A stretch of 64,000 nucleotides of DNA. Origin: JBMDXB01 sp048594885 (GTDB lineage Bacteria > Acidobacteriota > Vicinamibacteria > Vicinamibacterales > 2-12-FULL-66-21). A program made the translations under genes and the position numbers. The first letter of the stretch is position 1. Each line of letters starts with the position of its first letter. This document shows positions 7,505-14,822 of the stretch, one piece after another. The stretch lies in contig JBMDXB010000112.1 in assembly GCA_048594885.1 (NCBI GenBank), positions 62,001 to 126,000 on the forward strand, read 5' to 3'. The notes under the pieces are model-generated. The model was not told the origin of the DNA and made no database searches. It saw nothing but the letters and a program-made list of their open reading frames with translations.

Positions 7505-8572
7505 ATGGCCTACCCCCTCGACGTCGCCTCGTCGGCGATCGCGGTGCCCGACGCGCGCCGCCGCGTCGCCGACCGGATCTTCAAGGGCGCGCTGCTCTTC
7601 AACGCGGCGCTGACCGTCTTCTGGCTCGTCGTCTACCTCACCGGCACGGACGCCGTCTTCTTCGGATCGTCGGCCGTTGACGCGCAGGCCGTCATGCGCG
7701 TGCTGTCGGTCGTCGGCATCTTCTACGTCGCGTGGGGATTCGTCTGGTACGGCATCAAGACGCTGCTGCTGAAGTACGTCGTGGGGTTCTCGAAGGCGGA
7801 GCGGCGCGAGGCGTTCTCGTCGCGGATGTCCGCGCCGTACGACGTCGCGGCGCTCGTCGCCCGTTACTCCGAGCGCCGCATCCGGATCGTCGACATGATC
7901 GGCCGCCGCGGTCGTTTCATCACGCTGTTTGCGGTCGGCTTCTACTACCTGTACGCCCGCATCGCGACCGAGCGGCCGGATACGTTCGCGACGGCGTTCC
8001 TGCAGGACAACCTGTTCGACGCGGTCGCGACGAACTGGATCTTCCTCGCGTTCTACTATCGCAACGGCTTCCTGGCGGCGGCGTTCTACGGGCCGCAGTC
8101 GCGCGTGATGGACGGCACGCTCGCGCGCGCCAACTGCCTGTTGATCACGACGCTGTGGACGGTCTTCAAATTCGTCATGGTTCCCATCGGGCGGCAGCTC
8201 GCAGCCGTCTACCCGCCGGAACAGTTCGTCGTGATCTTCGCGGTGATCTGGGGGTCGTATTTCGTCACCGATGCGCTGTCCGAGATCGGCGGCGCGCTGT
8301 TCGGCCGCCAGAGCATCCGCGTGCGCGGCATCGGCGACGTGAACCGCAAGTCGATCGGCGGCACGGTGACGGGATTCGCCGGCGGGCTGATCTTCTGCAC
8401 CGCGATCGTGCTCGCCAACGCGCTGCCCGTGTCGTGGCTGCTGCTCGCGCTGGTGATCGCCGTCTCGAACACGGTGCTCGAGCTCTACTCCCCGCGCGGC
8501 ACGGATGATTTCACGATGGCGACGGCGAACGCCCTCATCTGCTTGGCCTTCGGCGCAGTCGTATTTTCGTGA
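7505..8572 (+). CDS. Polytopic membrane protein, dolichol/phytol-kinase-like C-terminus
   Basis: A 355-residue integral membrane protein with several hydrophobic helices (around 30-48, 60-85, 135-155, 175-190, 235-255, 285-320, 335-355). The C-terminal third carries NRKSIGGTVTGFAGG and ELYSPRGTDDFTMATANA. This order (basic-Ser-Gly block, then Glu/Asp-containing segment) resembles CTP-dependent lipid kinases such as dolichol and phytol kinase. The N-terminal part includes a basic amphipathic region (KAERREAFSSRMSAPYD). A lipid-kinase role is therefore a reasonable guess; a structural membrane protein remains possible. It ends in a palindrome-rich gap shared with the convergent DinB-like gene. 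Confidence 0.65.
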   Translation: MAYPLDVASSAIAVPDARRRVADRIFKGALLFNAALTVFWLVVYLTGTDAVFFGSSAVDAQAVMRVLSVVGIFYVAWGFVWYGIKTLLLKYVVGFSKAERREAFSSRMSAPYDVAALVARYSERRIRIVDMIGRRGRFITLFAVGFYYLYARIATERPDTFATAFLQDNLFDAVATNWIFLAFYYRNGFLAAAFYGPQSRVMDGTLARANCLLITTLWTVFKFVMVPIGRQLAAVYPPEQFVVIFAVIWGSYFVTDALSEIGGALFGRQSIRVRGIGDVNRKSIGGTVTGFAGGLIFCTAIVLANALPVSWLLLALVIAVSNTVLELYSPRGTDDFTMATANALICLAFGAVVFS

Positions 8573-8588
8573 TTATCGGACGCGGCTT

Positions 8589-8665
8589 GGGCGGAACTAA
8601 AGTTCCGCCCTACGGCAATCAGGCGTAGACGCCAGTCAGGCGTAGGGCGCAACTTCAGTTGCGCC
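8589..8665. repeat. Pair of REP-like palindromes in inverted orientation
   Basis: The first palindrome is GGGCGGAACT-AA-AGTTCCGCCC at 8589-8610, followed by TACG. The second is GGCGCAACT-TC-AGTTGCGCC at 8646-8665, preceded by CGTAG. The two hairpins therefore point at each other with CTACG/CGTAG tags inside, and a direct repeat CAGGCGTAG (8620-8628, 8637-8645) lies between. The element separates two convergent genes and may also act as a bidirectional terminator. Confidence 0.85.
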
Positions 8666-8688
8666 ATTCGGTCGCGACTCCGCTCACG

Positions 8689-9513
8689 TCAGATCACGAT
8701 CGAGCGCGCCTTCAGGAGCGGCGCGGCGAGAGCGGGATCGCCCTCGATGCGAATCGCATCGGCCGGGGCGTGCTCGCCGAGCGCATTGAACAGGAGCTGC
8801 CACGCCGTGTCGTCCGACAGCCGCACCGTCGCCGCGGGATCGTCCGCGGCTCCGTCGTGCAGCGTCCATCGATCGGCGTCACGACGCAGGAACCACGTTC
8901 CCCCGGCCGGACCGCTCACGTCGAGCGCGACCGTCTGCCCCGAGCGCGCGGGCAGGTCGCGGTAGGCGTGCGGCAGCGCCCGCAACGCGATCTCGATCAC
9001 CGCGCGCAGGAAGCGCGCATCGCTCAGCGGCGGCGCGCCGACGGCCATGCGGATCTGCTGCTGGTGGTGCCACAGCTCGGTGAACTCGCGGCCGACGTCG
9101 AACCAGCCCTCTGACGTCTGTTCGCCCGCCCACGACACGCCGAACAGCCCGGGCGCGTCGGAGGGCAGCGACTCGAACCAGTCCGCCAGGTCCGCGCTGG
9201 CCGCGGAGAGCAGATCGGTGAGGACGCGCGGGCTCAGTCGCTTCGCCGCGTCCACCCACTGCGCGTTGATCGTGTTGATGAAGCGAACGAAGTCGCGCTC
9301 AGAGGCAATCGCGAACGGCGGCGGGGGCGGTGCCATGCGGTCGCGATGAAATGACAGCCGCCGCAGCGTCAGGTCGAGGAGGTGCGCGACGATGTCGCGG
9401 ACGATCCACGTGCCGGCGACGGTCGGCCGATGCCAGTCGTCGTCGCCGAGCGTGCGCAGCAGCGCGATCAGTTCCAGCGAGACGGGACGGAACAGCGCGC
9501 GCGTGTCCGTCAC
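8689..9513 (-). CDS. DinB / maleylpyruvate-isomerase N-terminal-like protein
   Basis: The start is GTG 9513, overlapping the upstream kinase stop by 4 nt (GTGA); a longer frame into the kinase gene is rejected. The product is 274 residues. The N-terminal helical bundle has WHRPTVAGTWIVRDIVAHLLDLTLRR, quoted here as GTWIVRDIVAHLLDL, and later FTELWHHQQQIR. This is the pattern of the DinB-like, mycothiol-dependent maleylpyruvate isomerase fold (TIGR03083 group). The C-terminal part (ALDVSGPAGG, VRLSDDTAWQLL, ADAIRIEGD) resembles the SCP-2-like tail often attached to this fold. Metal-binding histidines are visible, but the reaction is unknown. The overlap suggests its activity is linked to the kinase. 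Confidence 0.75.
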   Translation of the reverse strand: MTDTRALFRPVSLELIALLRTLGDDDWHRPTVAGTWIVRDIVAHLLDLTLRRLSFHRDRMAPPPPPFAIASERDFVRFINTINAQWVDAAKRLSPRVLTDLLSAASADLADWFESLPSDAPGLFGVSWAGEQTSEGWFDVGREFTELWHHQQQIRMAVGAPPLSDARFLRAVIEIALRALPHAYRDLPARSGQTVALDVSGPAGGTWFLRRDADRWTLHDGAADDPAATVRLSDDTAWQLLFNALGEHAPADAIRIEGDPALAAPLLKARSIVI

Positions 9514-12500
9514 TGGAGCTTCTTCCGCGCTTCGGCGACCCAGTCGCGTTGCAGATCTCCCTCGCCCCACAACTCGACGAAGCGCGCGTACTGTTGGCGC
9601 GCGCGAGCCGCGTCACCGAGCCGCTCGTAGGCGCGGCCGAGCAGGAAGTAGCTGCGCACCCACGCTTCGGCGGCGAAGACGCGCTCGTGGCCGGCCTGGA
9701 GACGCTCGAGCAGTCGAACGGCATCGGCGTTGCGGCCGGCGGCGAGGCAAGCCGATGCGGCGTCGTACCACAGATCGCCGTGCAACGGCGGCGGACCAAT
9801 GGGTGGACCGTTGAGGGGCAGCGCCGCGGCCGCGGCCACGAGCTCGGTCGCCGCCGCTGCCGCGTCTCCCCGCTGCAGCGCGATGGCGCCTCTCGCCCAC
9901 CGGACGCGCAGGAGCTCGCGATCGCTCGGCAGCCGCTTCGCCAACGTCTCCAGCGCCTCGAGGTGTTGCGCCGATTCTGCGGGACGGCCGAGGGCGGCCT
10001 GCTCGATCGCGAGCAGCCTCAGCGTTTCGAACTCCTGGTCGCGGTTGCGCGCGTCGGCGAGCGCCAGCGTCGTCACGGCAAGCGCCGCCTCAGTCTTGCC
10101 TTGCCGCAGCAGCTGGCGCACCATGCGATTGCGGACGCCGGCGCGCTGTTCGGGAGACAAGCCGGGAATTGCGGCCGCCCGCTCCTGGAACGCCAAGGCC
10201 ATCTGGCCTCTGCCGCGCGTCGCCTCGCGCCACCCCTGGATGTTGTAGGCGAGGAAGCGCGGGAACGCAGCCGACGCGCGCGACAGCTTCTCCGCGCTGC
10301 TGTCCAGGTCGCTCCATCGGCCCTGGAGACCCGCGACGAGGGCACCGCCGAACTCCGCGTTGTAATTGAGCGGATTGAGGGCAACGGCCCGCGCGAACGC
10401 CGCCCGAGCCTCGTCGAAGTTCTTCTCGGCAGTCAACACGGTGCCCAGCATGCGCTGTCCCACGGCGTTGTCCGGGTAACGGGCAACGAACTCGTCGGCC
10501 ACCTGCCGCGCACGGCGTATCTCGCCCGTTTCGATCAGCGCCGACGCGAGGTTCTCGTACGACGTCGGGTTGGACACGCCACGGCGGCGCAGCTCCTCGT
10601 AGTGCTCGATGCTCTCCGCGGACCGCCCGAGCTGCAGCAGGCGCAGCGCAAGATTGTGCCGGGTCGCCTGGTGCTCCGGGTGCAGCTTCAGCCCCTGTTC
10701 GTACGCCTCGATGCTCCGCTGCACCGTTTCGGGACGCAGGCCGTAGTAGAACCCCTCGATGTAATACCGCTCCCGAGTGGTCAGGCGGTCGGTCAGCTCC
10801 AGCGCCCGCTTCGCATATTCGTCGCGCTTCACGTTCGACAGCAGGTTGTTGTGAACGACGGCGAGCTTCGCGTACGCCATCGCGAAGGTCGGATCGATCG
10901 CGATCGCTTTCTCCAGCAGCGGCGCCGCCTGATCGGACAGGCCGCGCTCGTGAAAGTGCAGGCCGTCCGCATAGTAGCGATACGCTTCGATCGACGAGGT
11001 CGTGATGGCCGTGAGACCGCGATCCAGACCGGCCTCCTCCGAAGGATCTTCGGGGCGCTCGAACAGCCCTCGCCGCGCGGTGGCCGCCGCGCCGGCCAGC
11101 CGGGCCTTGAAGCGCCGCGTCAGCTCGTCGACGATCGCGAAGAGATTCCCCTCGCCCGAGGCGTCGACGCGCTCGGCCGTGACGACCCGGCCGGTGCGGG
11201 CATCCTGGAGGCGCGCGTTGATGCGGATGGTGCCGCCGGCGCGCACGTAGCTGCCAAGCAGCACGTTGTCCACGCCGGCGCGAGTCGCCACCTCCTGCAC
11301 GAGGTCTGCCGAGATGACGCGCGTGTCCTCGCGCTTCAAATCCTGGAGGATCTGCACCAGCCGGTCGGTACCGACCACTTCGAACTCGGTGGATTGCGAG
11401 AGATCGGTGACGAGCATGTCCGTCAGTCCCGTGCGCATCCAGTCGAGCGACGCGTCGCCGGTATTGTTCTCGAAATAGAGGACGGCGACGGCCGGTTTGC
11501 CGGACGGCGCGACTGCGGGCGGCGGCGTCCGCGCGCGCCATGCGAGAAACGCCCCAGTCGCCAGCGCGAGCGCGACGACTGTGTAGAGGATCGCGCGCGA
11601 TCGTCCAAGGCGGCCGAATCGGCTCGGCGATGCGGATGCGGGGAGAGCGGCGGCCGGCGTCTCCGTCGATTCGAGCATGCGCCGCACGGCGCGCAGATCG
11701 ACGATCAGGTCCCTCACGCCCTGGTAGCGGTCGTCGGCGTCCTTCGCGGTAGCCTTCGCGATGATGCGCTGCAATTCGGCGGAGGCGTCGGCGCGCAGGA
11801 CGGTCGTTGCCGGCAGCGGCGGCACGGGCTGCGTGAGCACGGCCTGCAGCGTGTCGAGGTTCGACGGCCCCTGAAATGCTGGACGGCCCGCGAGCATTTC
11901 GTACAGCGTGACGCCGAACGCGAAGATATCGGCGCGGTGATCAATCCGCAGACCGCGCGCCTGTTCAGGCGCCATGTAGGCGGCGGTACCGACGGCCAAC
12001 CCCGGTTCCGTGTGCGGCCCCTGCGCCGTGGCGGTGAGGGACGTTTCCGCGACGTCTTCGACCTGCTTCGCCAGGCCGAAGTCGATGATCTTGGCGTGCC
12101 CGTCGCCGGTGATCATCACGTTGGCCGGCTTGAGATCGCGATGCACGATCCCGACGTCGTGCGCCCGCGCGAGGCCTTCGGCGATTTCCGTCGCGAGCAG
12201 GAGCGCGCGGCCGGGCGGCAGCGGCCCAGCGCTGAGCGCGTCGCTCATCTTGGAGCCGCGAATCAGCTCCATCGCGATGAACGTCACGCCACCGGCTTCG
12301 CCGACCTCGTGGATGACGGCGATGTGGGGATGCTCGAGCGCTGACGCGGCGCGCGCTTCGTGCAGCAGGCGCTCGCGGCGGCCGGCGTCGTGGACGAAAT
12401 CCTCCGGCAGGACCTTGAGCGCGACCTCGCGGCCGAGGTTCACGTCCACGGCCCGGTAGACGATGCCCATGCCGCCGCGGCTGATCTCGTCGACGATCTG

Positions 12501-12527
12501 GTAGTGCGACAGTGTCTTGCCGATCAT
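9510..12527 (-). CDS. Transmembrane Ser/Thr protein kinase with TolB-N-like domain and TPR array
   Basis: A 1005-residue protein. The cytoplasmic kinase domain (1-285) is complete: glycine loop SRGGMGIVY (16-24), Lys38, HRDLKPAN (Asp131), DFG 149-151 and APE 186-188. A single membrane helix spans about 311-330. Residues about 345-480 resemble the TolB-N/FlgO fold (VAVLYFENNTGD, then DRLVQILQDL), widespread in this position in acidobacterial and gemmatimonad kinases. Residues about 530-950 are tandem TPRs (for example ALLEKAIAIDP, AYEQGLKLHPEHQATRHN). It probably senses extracytoplasmic state through the TPR part and phosphorylates cytosolic partners. A DinB-like gene is translationally coupled downstream. 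No regulator site was seen in the 104-nt upstream gap. Confidence 0.93.
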   Translation of the reverse strand: MIGKTLSHYQIVDEISRGGMGIVYRAVDVNLGREVALKVLPEDFVHDAGRRERLLHEARAASALEHPHIAVIHEVGEAGGVTFIAMELIRGSKMSDALSAGPLPPGRALLLATEIAEGLARAHDVGIVHRDLKPANVMITGDGHAKIIDFGLAKQVEDVAETSLTATAQGPHTEPGLAVGTAAYMAPEQARGLRIDHRADIFAFGVTLYEMLAGRPAFQGPSNLDTLQAVLTQPVPPLPATTVLRADASAELQRIIAKATAKDADDRYQGVRDLIVDLRAVRRMLESTETPAAALPASASPSRFGRLGRSRAILYTVVALALATGAFLAWRARTPPPAVAPSGKPAVAVLYFENNTGDASLDWMRTGLTDMLVTDLSQSTEFEVVGTDRLVQILQDLKREDTRVISADLVQEVATRAGVDNVLLGSYVRAGGTIRINARLQDARTGRVVTAERVDASGEGNLFAIVDELTRRFKARLAGAAATARRGLFERPEDPSEEAGLDRGLTAITTSSIEAYRYYADGLHFHERGLSDQAAPLLEKAIAIDPTFAMAYAKLAVVHNNLLSNVKRDEYAKRALELTDRLTTRERYYIEGFYYGLRPETVQRSIEAYEQGLKLHPEHQATRHNLALRLLQLGRSAESIEHYEELRRRGVSNPTSYENLASALIETGEIRRARQVADEFVARYPDNAVGQRMLGTVLTAEKNFDEARAAFARAVALNPLNYNAEFGGALVAGLQGRWSDLDSSAEKLSRASAAFPRFLAYNIQGWREATRGRGQMALAFQERAAAIPGLSPEQRAGVRNRMVRQLLRQGKTEAALAVTTLALADARNRDQEFETLRLLAIEQAALGRPAESAQHLEALETLAKRLPSDRELLRVRWARGAIALQRGDAAAAATELVAAAAALPLNGPPIGPPPLHGDLWYDAASACLAAGRNADAVRLLERLQAGHERVFAAEAWVRSYFLLGRAYERLGDAARARQQYARFVELWGEGDLQRDWVAEARKKLQ

Positions 12528-12631
12528 GGGGTTGCCAGCGATCCGCGGCCGGGGGAGCCGTGCGCCCGCACATCATACGCGGAAACCGGCCCGTCCCACC
12601 GCGAGGCCCCACGATCGCCAGGATTCGCGTG

Positions 12632-13264
12632 CTACCAGAACAACGTGAATCCGCCGGTCACGATCAGCGCCGCCGCCCACACGAGATCGAGGTTCACCCA
12701 CGCCGTGCGCAGCAGGCCGACGCCGAGCTTCTCGAACACGACCACCGCGATCGCCGCCGTGACGAGCACGTAGCCGAGGCCGTGCACGCCCGTCGCCAGC
12801 AGCGCGCCGCCGAGCGTCGCCGCGTCCGCGTGCGCGTGACACGACGGCTCGCCGCCGGCGGCCACCATCCCGGCGAACACCGGCACGACCATTAGGCCAG
12901 CGCCATGCGCGCTGGCCATCAGGAACGACCACAGGGTGAGACGGCCCATGCGGACGCGCATCGCGGCCCATCGCGGATGCCGGTGCCGAATCAGCCGCGA
13001 CGCGCCGAGGGCGATCAACAGGATCCCGACCGGCCATCGCACCTGCTCGATCGTCAGCACGAGACCGAGCGCGACGGCGACGGCAACGGCGGCGGCGACG
13101 GCCAGCGAGTGCCCGAGCGCGAGCGGCAGCAGCGCGCGCCAGACCGCCTCGCGGCGGCGCTCCTGGAGCCCGAGCGCCACCGCGAACAGCCATCCCATGC
13201 CCGGATTGATGCCGTGAAACGCGCCGAGCGCCAGGAGCGCCAGCGACGAGGTCATGCCGTCCAT
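12632..13264 (-). CDS. NicO/sulfite-exporter-like integral membrane protein
   Basis: The start is ATG 13264, which shares one base with the preceding stop (TAATG), giving 210 residues and about six membrane helices. The first helix carries HGINPGMGWLFAV, a signature seen in NicO/UreH/RcnA-type metal or small-molecule exporters. A cytoplasm-facing loop holds CHAHADA, a short His/Cys cluster as in metal-exporting relatives. Databases often label such proteins by chance as ArcD; I see no support for that. Tight coupling to the selenium-binding-protein gene suggests it exports a product or supplies a metal for that enzyme, which is inference from context. Confidence 0.65.
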   Translation of the reverse strand: MDGMTSSLALLALGAFHGINPGMGWLFAVALGLQERRREAVWRALLPLALGHSLAVAAAVAVAVALGLVLTIEQVRWPVGILLIALGASRLIRHRHPRWAAMRVRMGRLTLWSFLMASAHGAGLMVVPVFAGMVAAGGEPSCHAHADAATLGGALLATGVHGLGYVLVTAAIAVVVFEKLGVGLLRTAWVNLDLVWAAALIVTGGFTLFW

Positions 13265-14676
13265 TACCGGTCTCCCGAGTAGCAGTACGAATCGGAGGAG
13301 GCATCGCCGCCTTCGAGCCGTACCTGGTGCGGACGCATGCCGTCCATCCGCACGAAGCACCGCTCGTCGAGCGTCATCGCGCCCTTGTTGTCGATGTCGA
13401 TCTTCGCGAGCCACCCGCGAATGCCTTCGGGATAGAACTGCTCGTCCCACGTGCGGTAGAGCGAGTTGGTGACGTAGACGCGCCGCCCGTCGCGGCTGAT
13501 CTCCACCATCTGTGGCCCGCCGACGAGCGGCTGCCCGTCAGGCCCCGGATTCGTCGTCGCGCGCCCCATGCCACCGAGCTTGATCGTTCCGCTGTGCACC
13601 GGGTTGAACGGATCCTTGACGTCGTAGCGCCGCAGCTCGCCCGTGCCCCAGCACGACACGTACAGCGACCTGTCGTCGAGCGACAGGTTGATGTCGGTGA
13701 CGAACGGCGGCACCACGCCGAATCCCTTCAGCGTCGGCGGCAGCGTCTCCGGATCCGCGGGCTGGGCGGGAATCTCGATCACCTTGCGGATCTTCCAGGA
13801 GCCGTTGCCGTTGCCCCCCTCGCGGTACCAGATCCACACGGAGGCGGACAGGTCCTTGAGCGACGTGACGACGCCGGCGAAGCCGTAGGTCTCTGAAGGG
13901 TCGTGCGCGGGCCGCAGCTCGAGCACCATCTGCTGCTCGGCGCCGAGATCGAGCGTCTGCAGGTGCTTGCGCGTGTCGAGGTTCCACACGTGCAGCGCGT
14001 GGCCGTACTTGCCGGCGAGCAGCAGCTCGGGGTTCGCGCCGTCCTCGACCATCTCCGGCGTGCCCCACTCGCTCGTGATCATCGTGTCGTGGCCCAGGTG
14101 CCACCAGAAGTCGTACGAGAGGTACTGCGGACCGCGATCCGATTCCCAGCGGCCCTTGATCTCGAACGTCTCGGCATCCATCACGAAGATGCCGCCGGGG
14201 CCATCGCCCGCCGGCGCGCCGAGCGCGTTCAGGTAGATGCCGTCGGGCCCGCAGTGCGACGTATGCGGACGGCTGTAGCCGGTCCGCGCCATCACCTCGT
14301 CGGGCTCGATGACCCTCGCGATCCGCGGCGCCTTCGGATCCGGCTTCGTGTCGAGCACGTGAATGCGCGACGACCGCATCCCCGGCACGATGAGGTACCG
14401 GCGCTCCATGTGCGGGTGCGGCGCGTACGGACAGAGGCAGGAGCTGCACGCGTTCCAGCCGAAGTGGTGCAGCTCGTCGCCCGCCGACGGCATGTCCACG
14501 CGCGAGATCATCCGGCCGTAGGTCGCCGACGACGGATCCAGGTCGAGGACGCCGAGTGCGTCCGGCGACGCCGGATCCGGATTCATCAGCGCGACGTACG
14601 CGAGCGTTTCGGCCGGCGCCTTGCCGGCGGTCTTCGGGGATGGGTAGAACGACTGGTCGGGACGCCATTTCGCCAT
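13264..14676 (-). CDS. Selenium-binding protein / methanethiol oxidase (SBP56 family)
   Basis: A 470-residue member of the SBP56/SELENBP1 family, full length for the family. The hallmark motif NACSSCLCPY (Cys77, Cys80) is present, as are the conserved His-rich stretches GDELHHFGWN and SRPHTSHCGPDG, and FVTDINLSLDD. Family members with this motif in bacteria (MtoX) and humans oxidise methanethiol to formaldehyde, hydrogen sulfide and hydrogen peroxide using copper. There is no signal peptide, so it is predicted cytoplasmic, unlike exported MtoX proteins. The next gene overlaps by one base and encodes a probable exporter. The 146-nt gap upstream is shared with a divergent regulator. Confidence 0.9.
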   Translation of the reverse strand: MAKWRPDQSFYPSPKTAGKAPAETLAYVALMNPDPASPDALGVLDLDPSSATYGRMISRVDMPSAGDELHHFGWNACSSCLCPYAPHPHMERRYLIVPGMRSSRIHVLDTKPDPKAPRIARVIEPDEVMARTGYSRPHTSHCGPDGIYLNALGAPAGDGPGGIFVMDAETFEIKGRWESDRGPQYLSYDFWWHLGHDTMITSEWGTPEMVEDGANPELLLAGKYGHALHVWNLDTRKHLQTLDLGAEQQMVLELRPAHDPSETYGFAGVVTSLKDLSASVWIWYREGGNGNGSWKIRKVIEIPAQPADPETLPPTLKGFGVVPPFVTDINLSLDDRSLYVSCWGTGELRRYDVKDPFNPVHSGTIKLGGMGRATTNPGPDGQPLVGGPQMVEISRDGRRVYVTNSLYRTWDEQFYPEGIRGWLAKIDIDNKGAMTLDERCFVRMDGMRPHQVRLEGGDASSDSYCYSGDR

Positions 14677-14822
14677 GGGGGTTCCTCCTCACTTTGCCGT
14701 TGCGCGCAACCGACGATTCGGTTCACACTCACCGGTCACGCGGCCCCTATTACGCGTCACGCTCCCCCGCGAAGTCCTGTGGCCGCGCCGTGGTTTTCCT
14801 TGGATCGTTGTTAGGTACTTCC

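Noticed and set aside
9330..12344. About 1000-codon plus-strand open frame opposite the Ser/Thr kinase
   Set aside because: Low-complexity Arg/Gln-rich translation with no domain; the opposite strand has complete kinase, membrane and TPR motifs.
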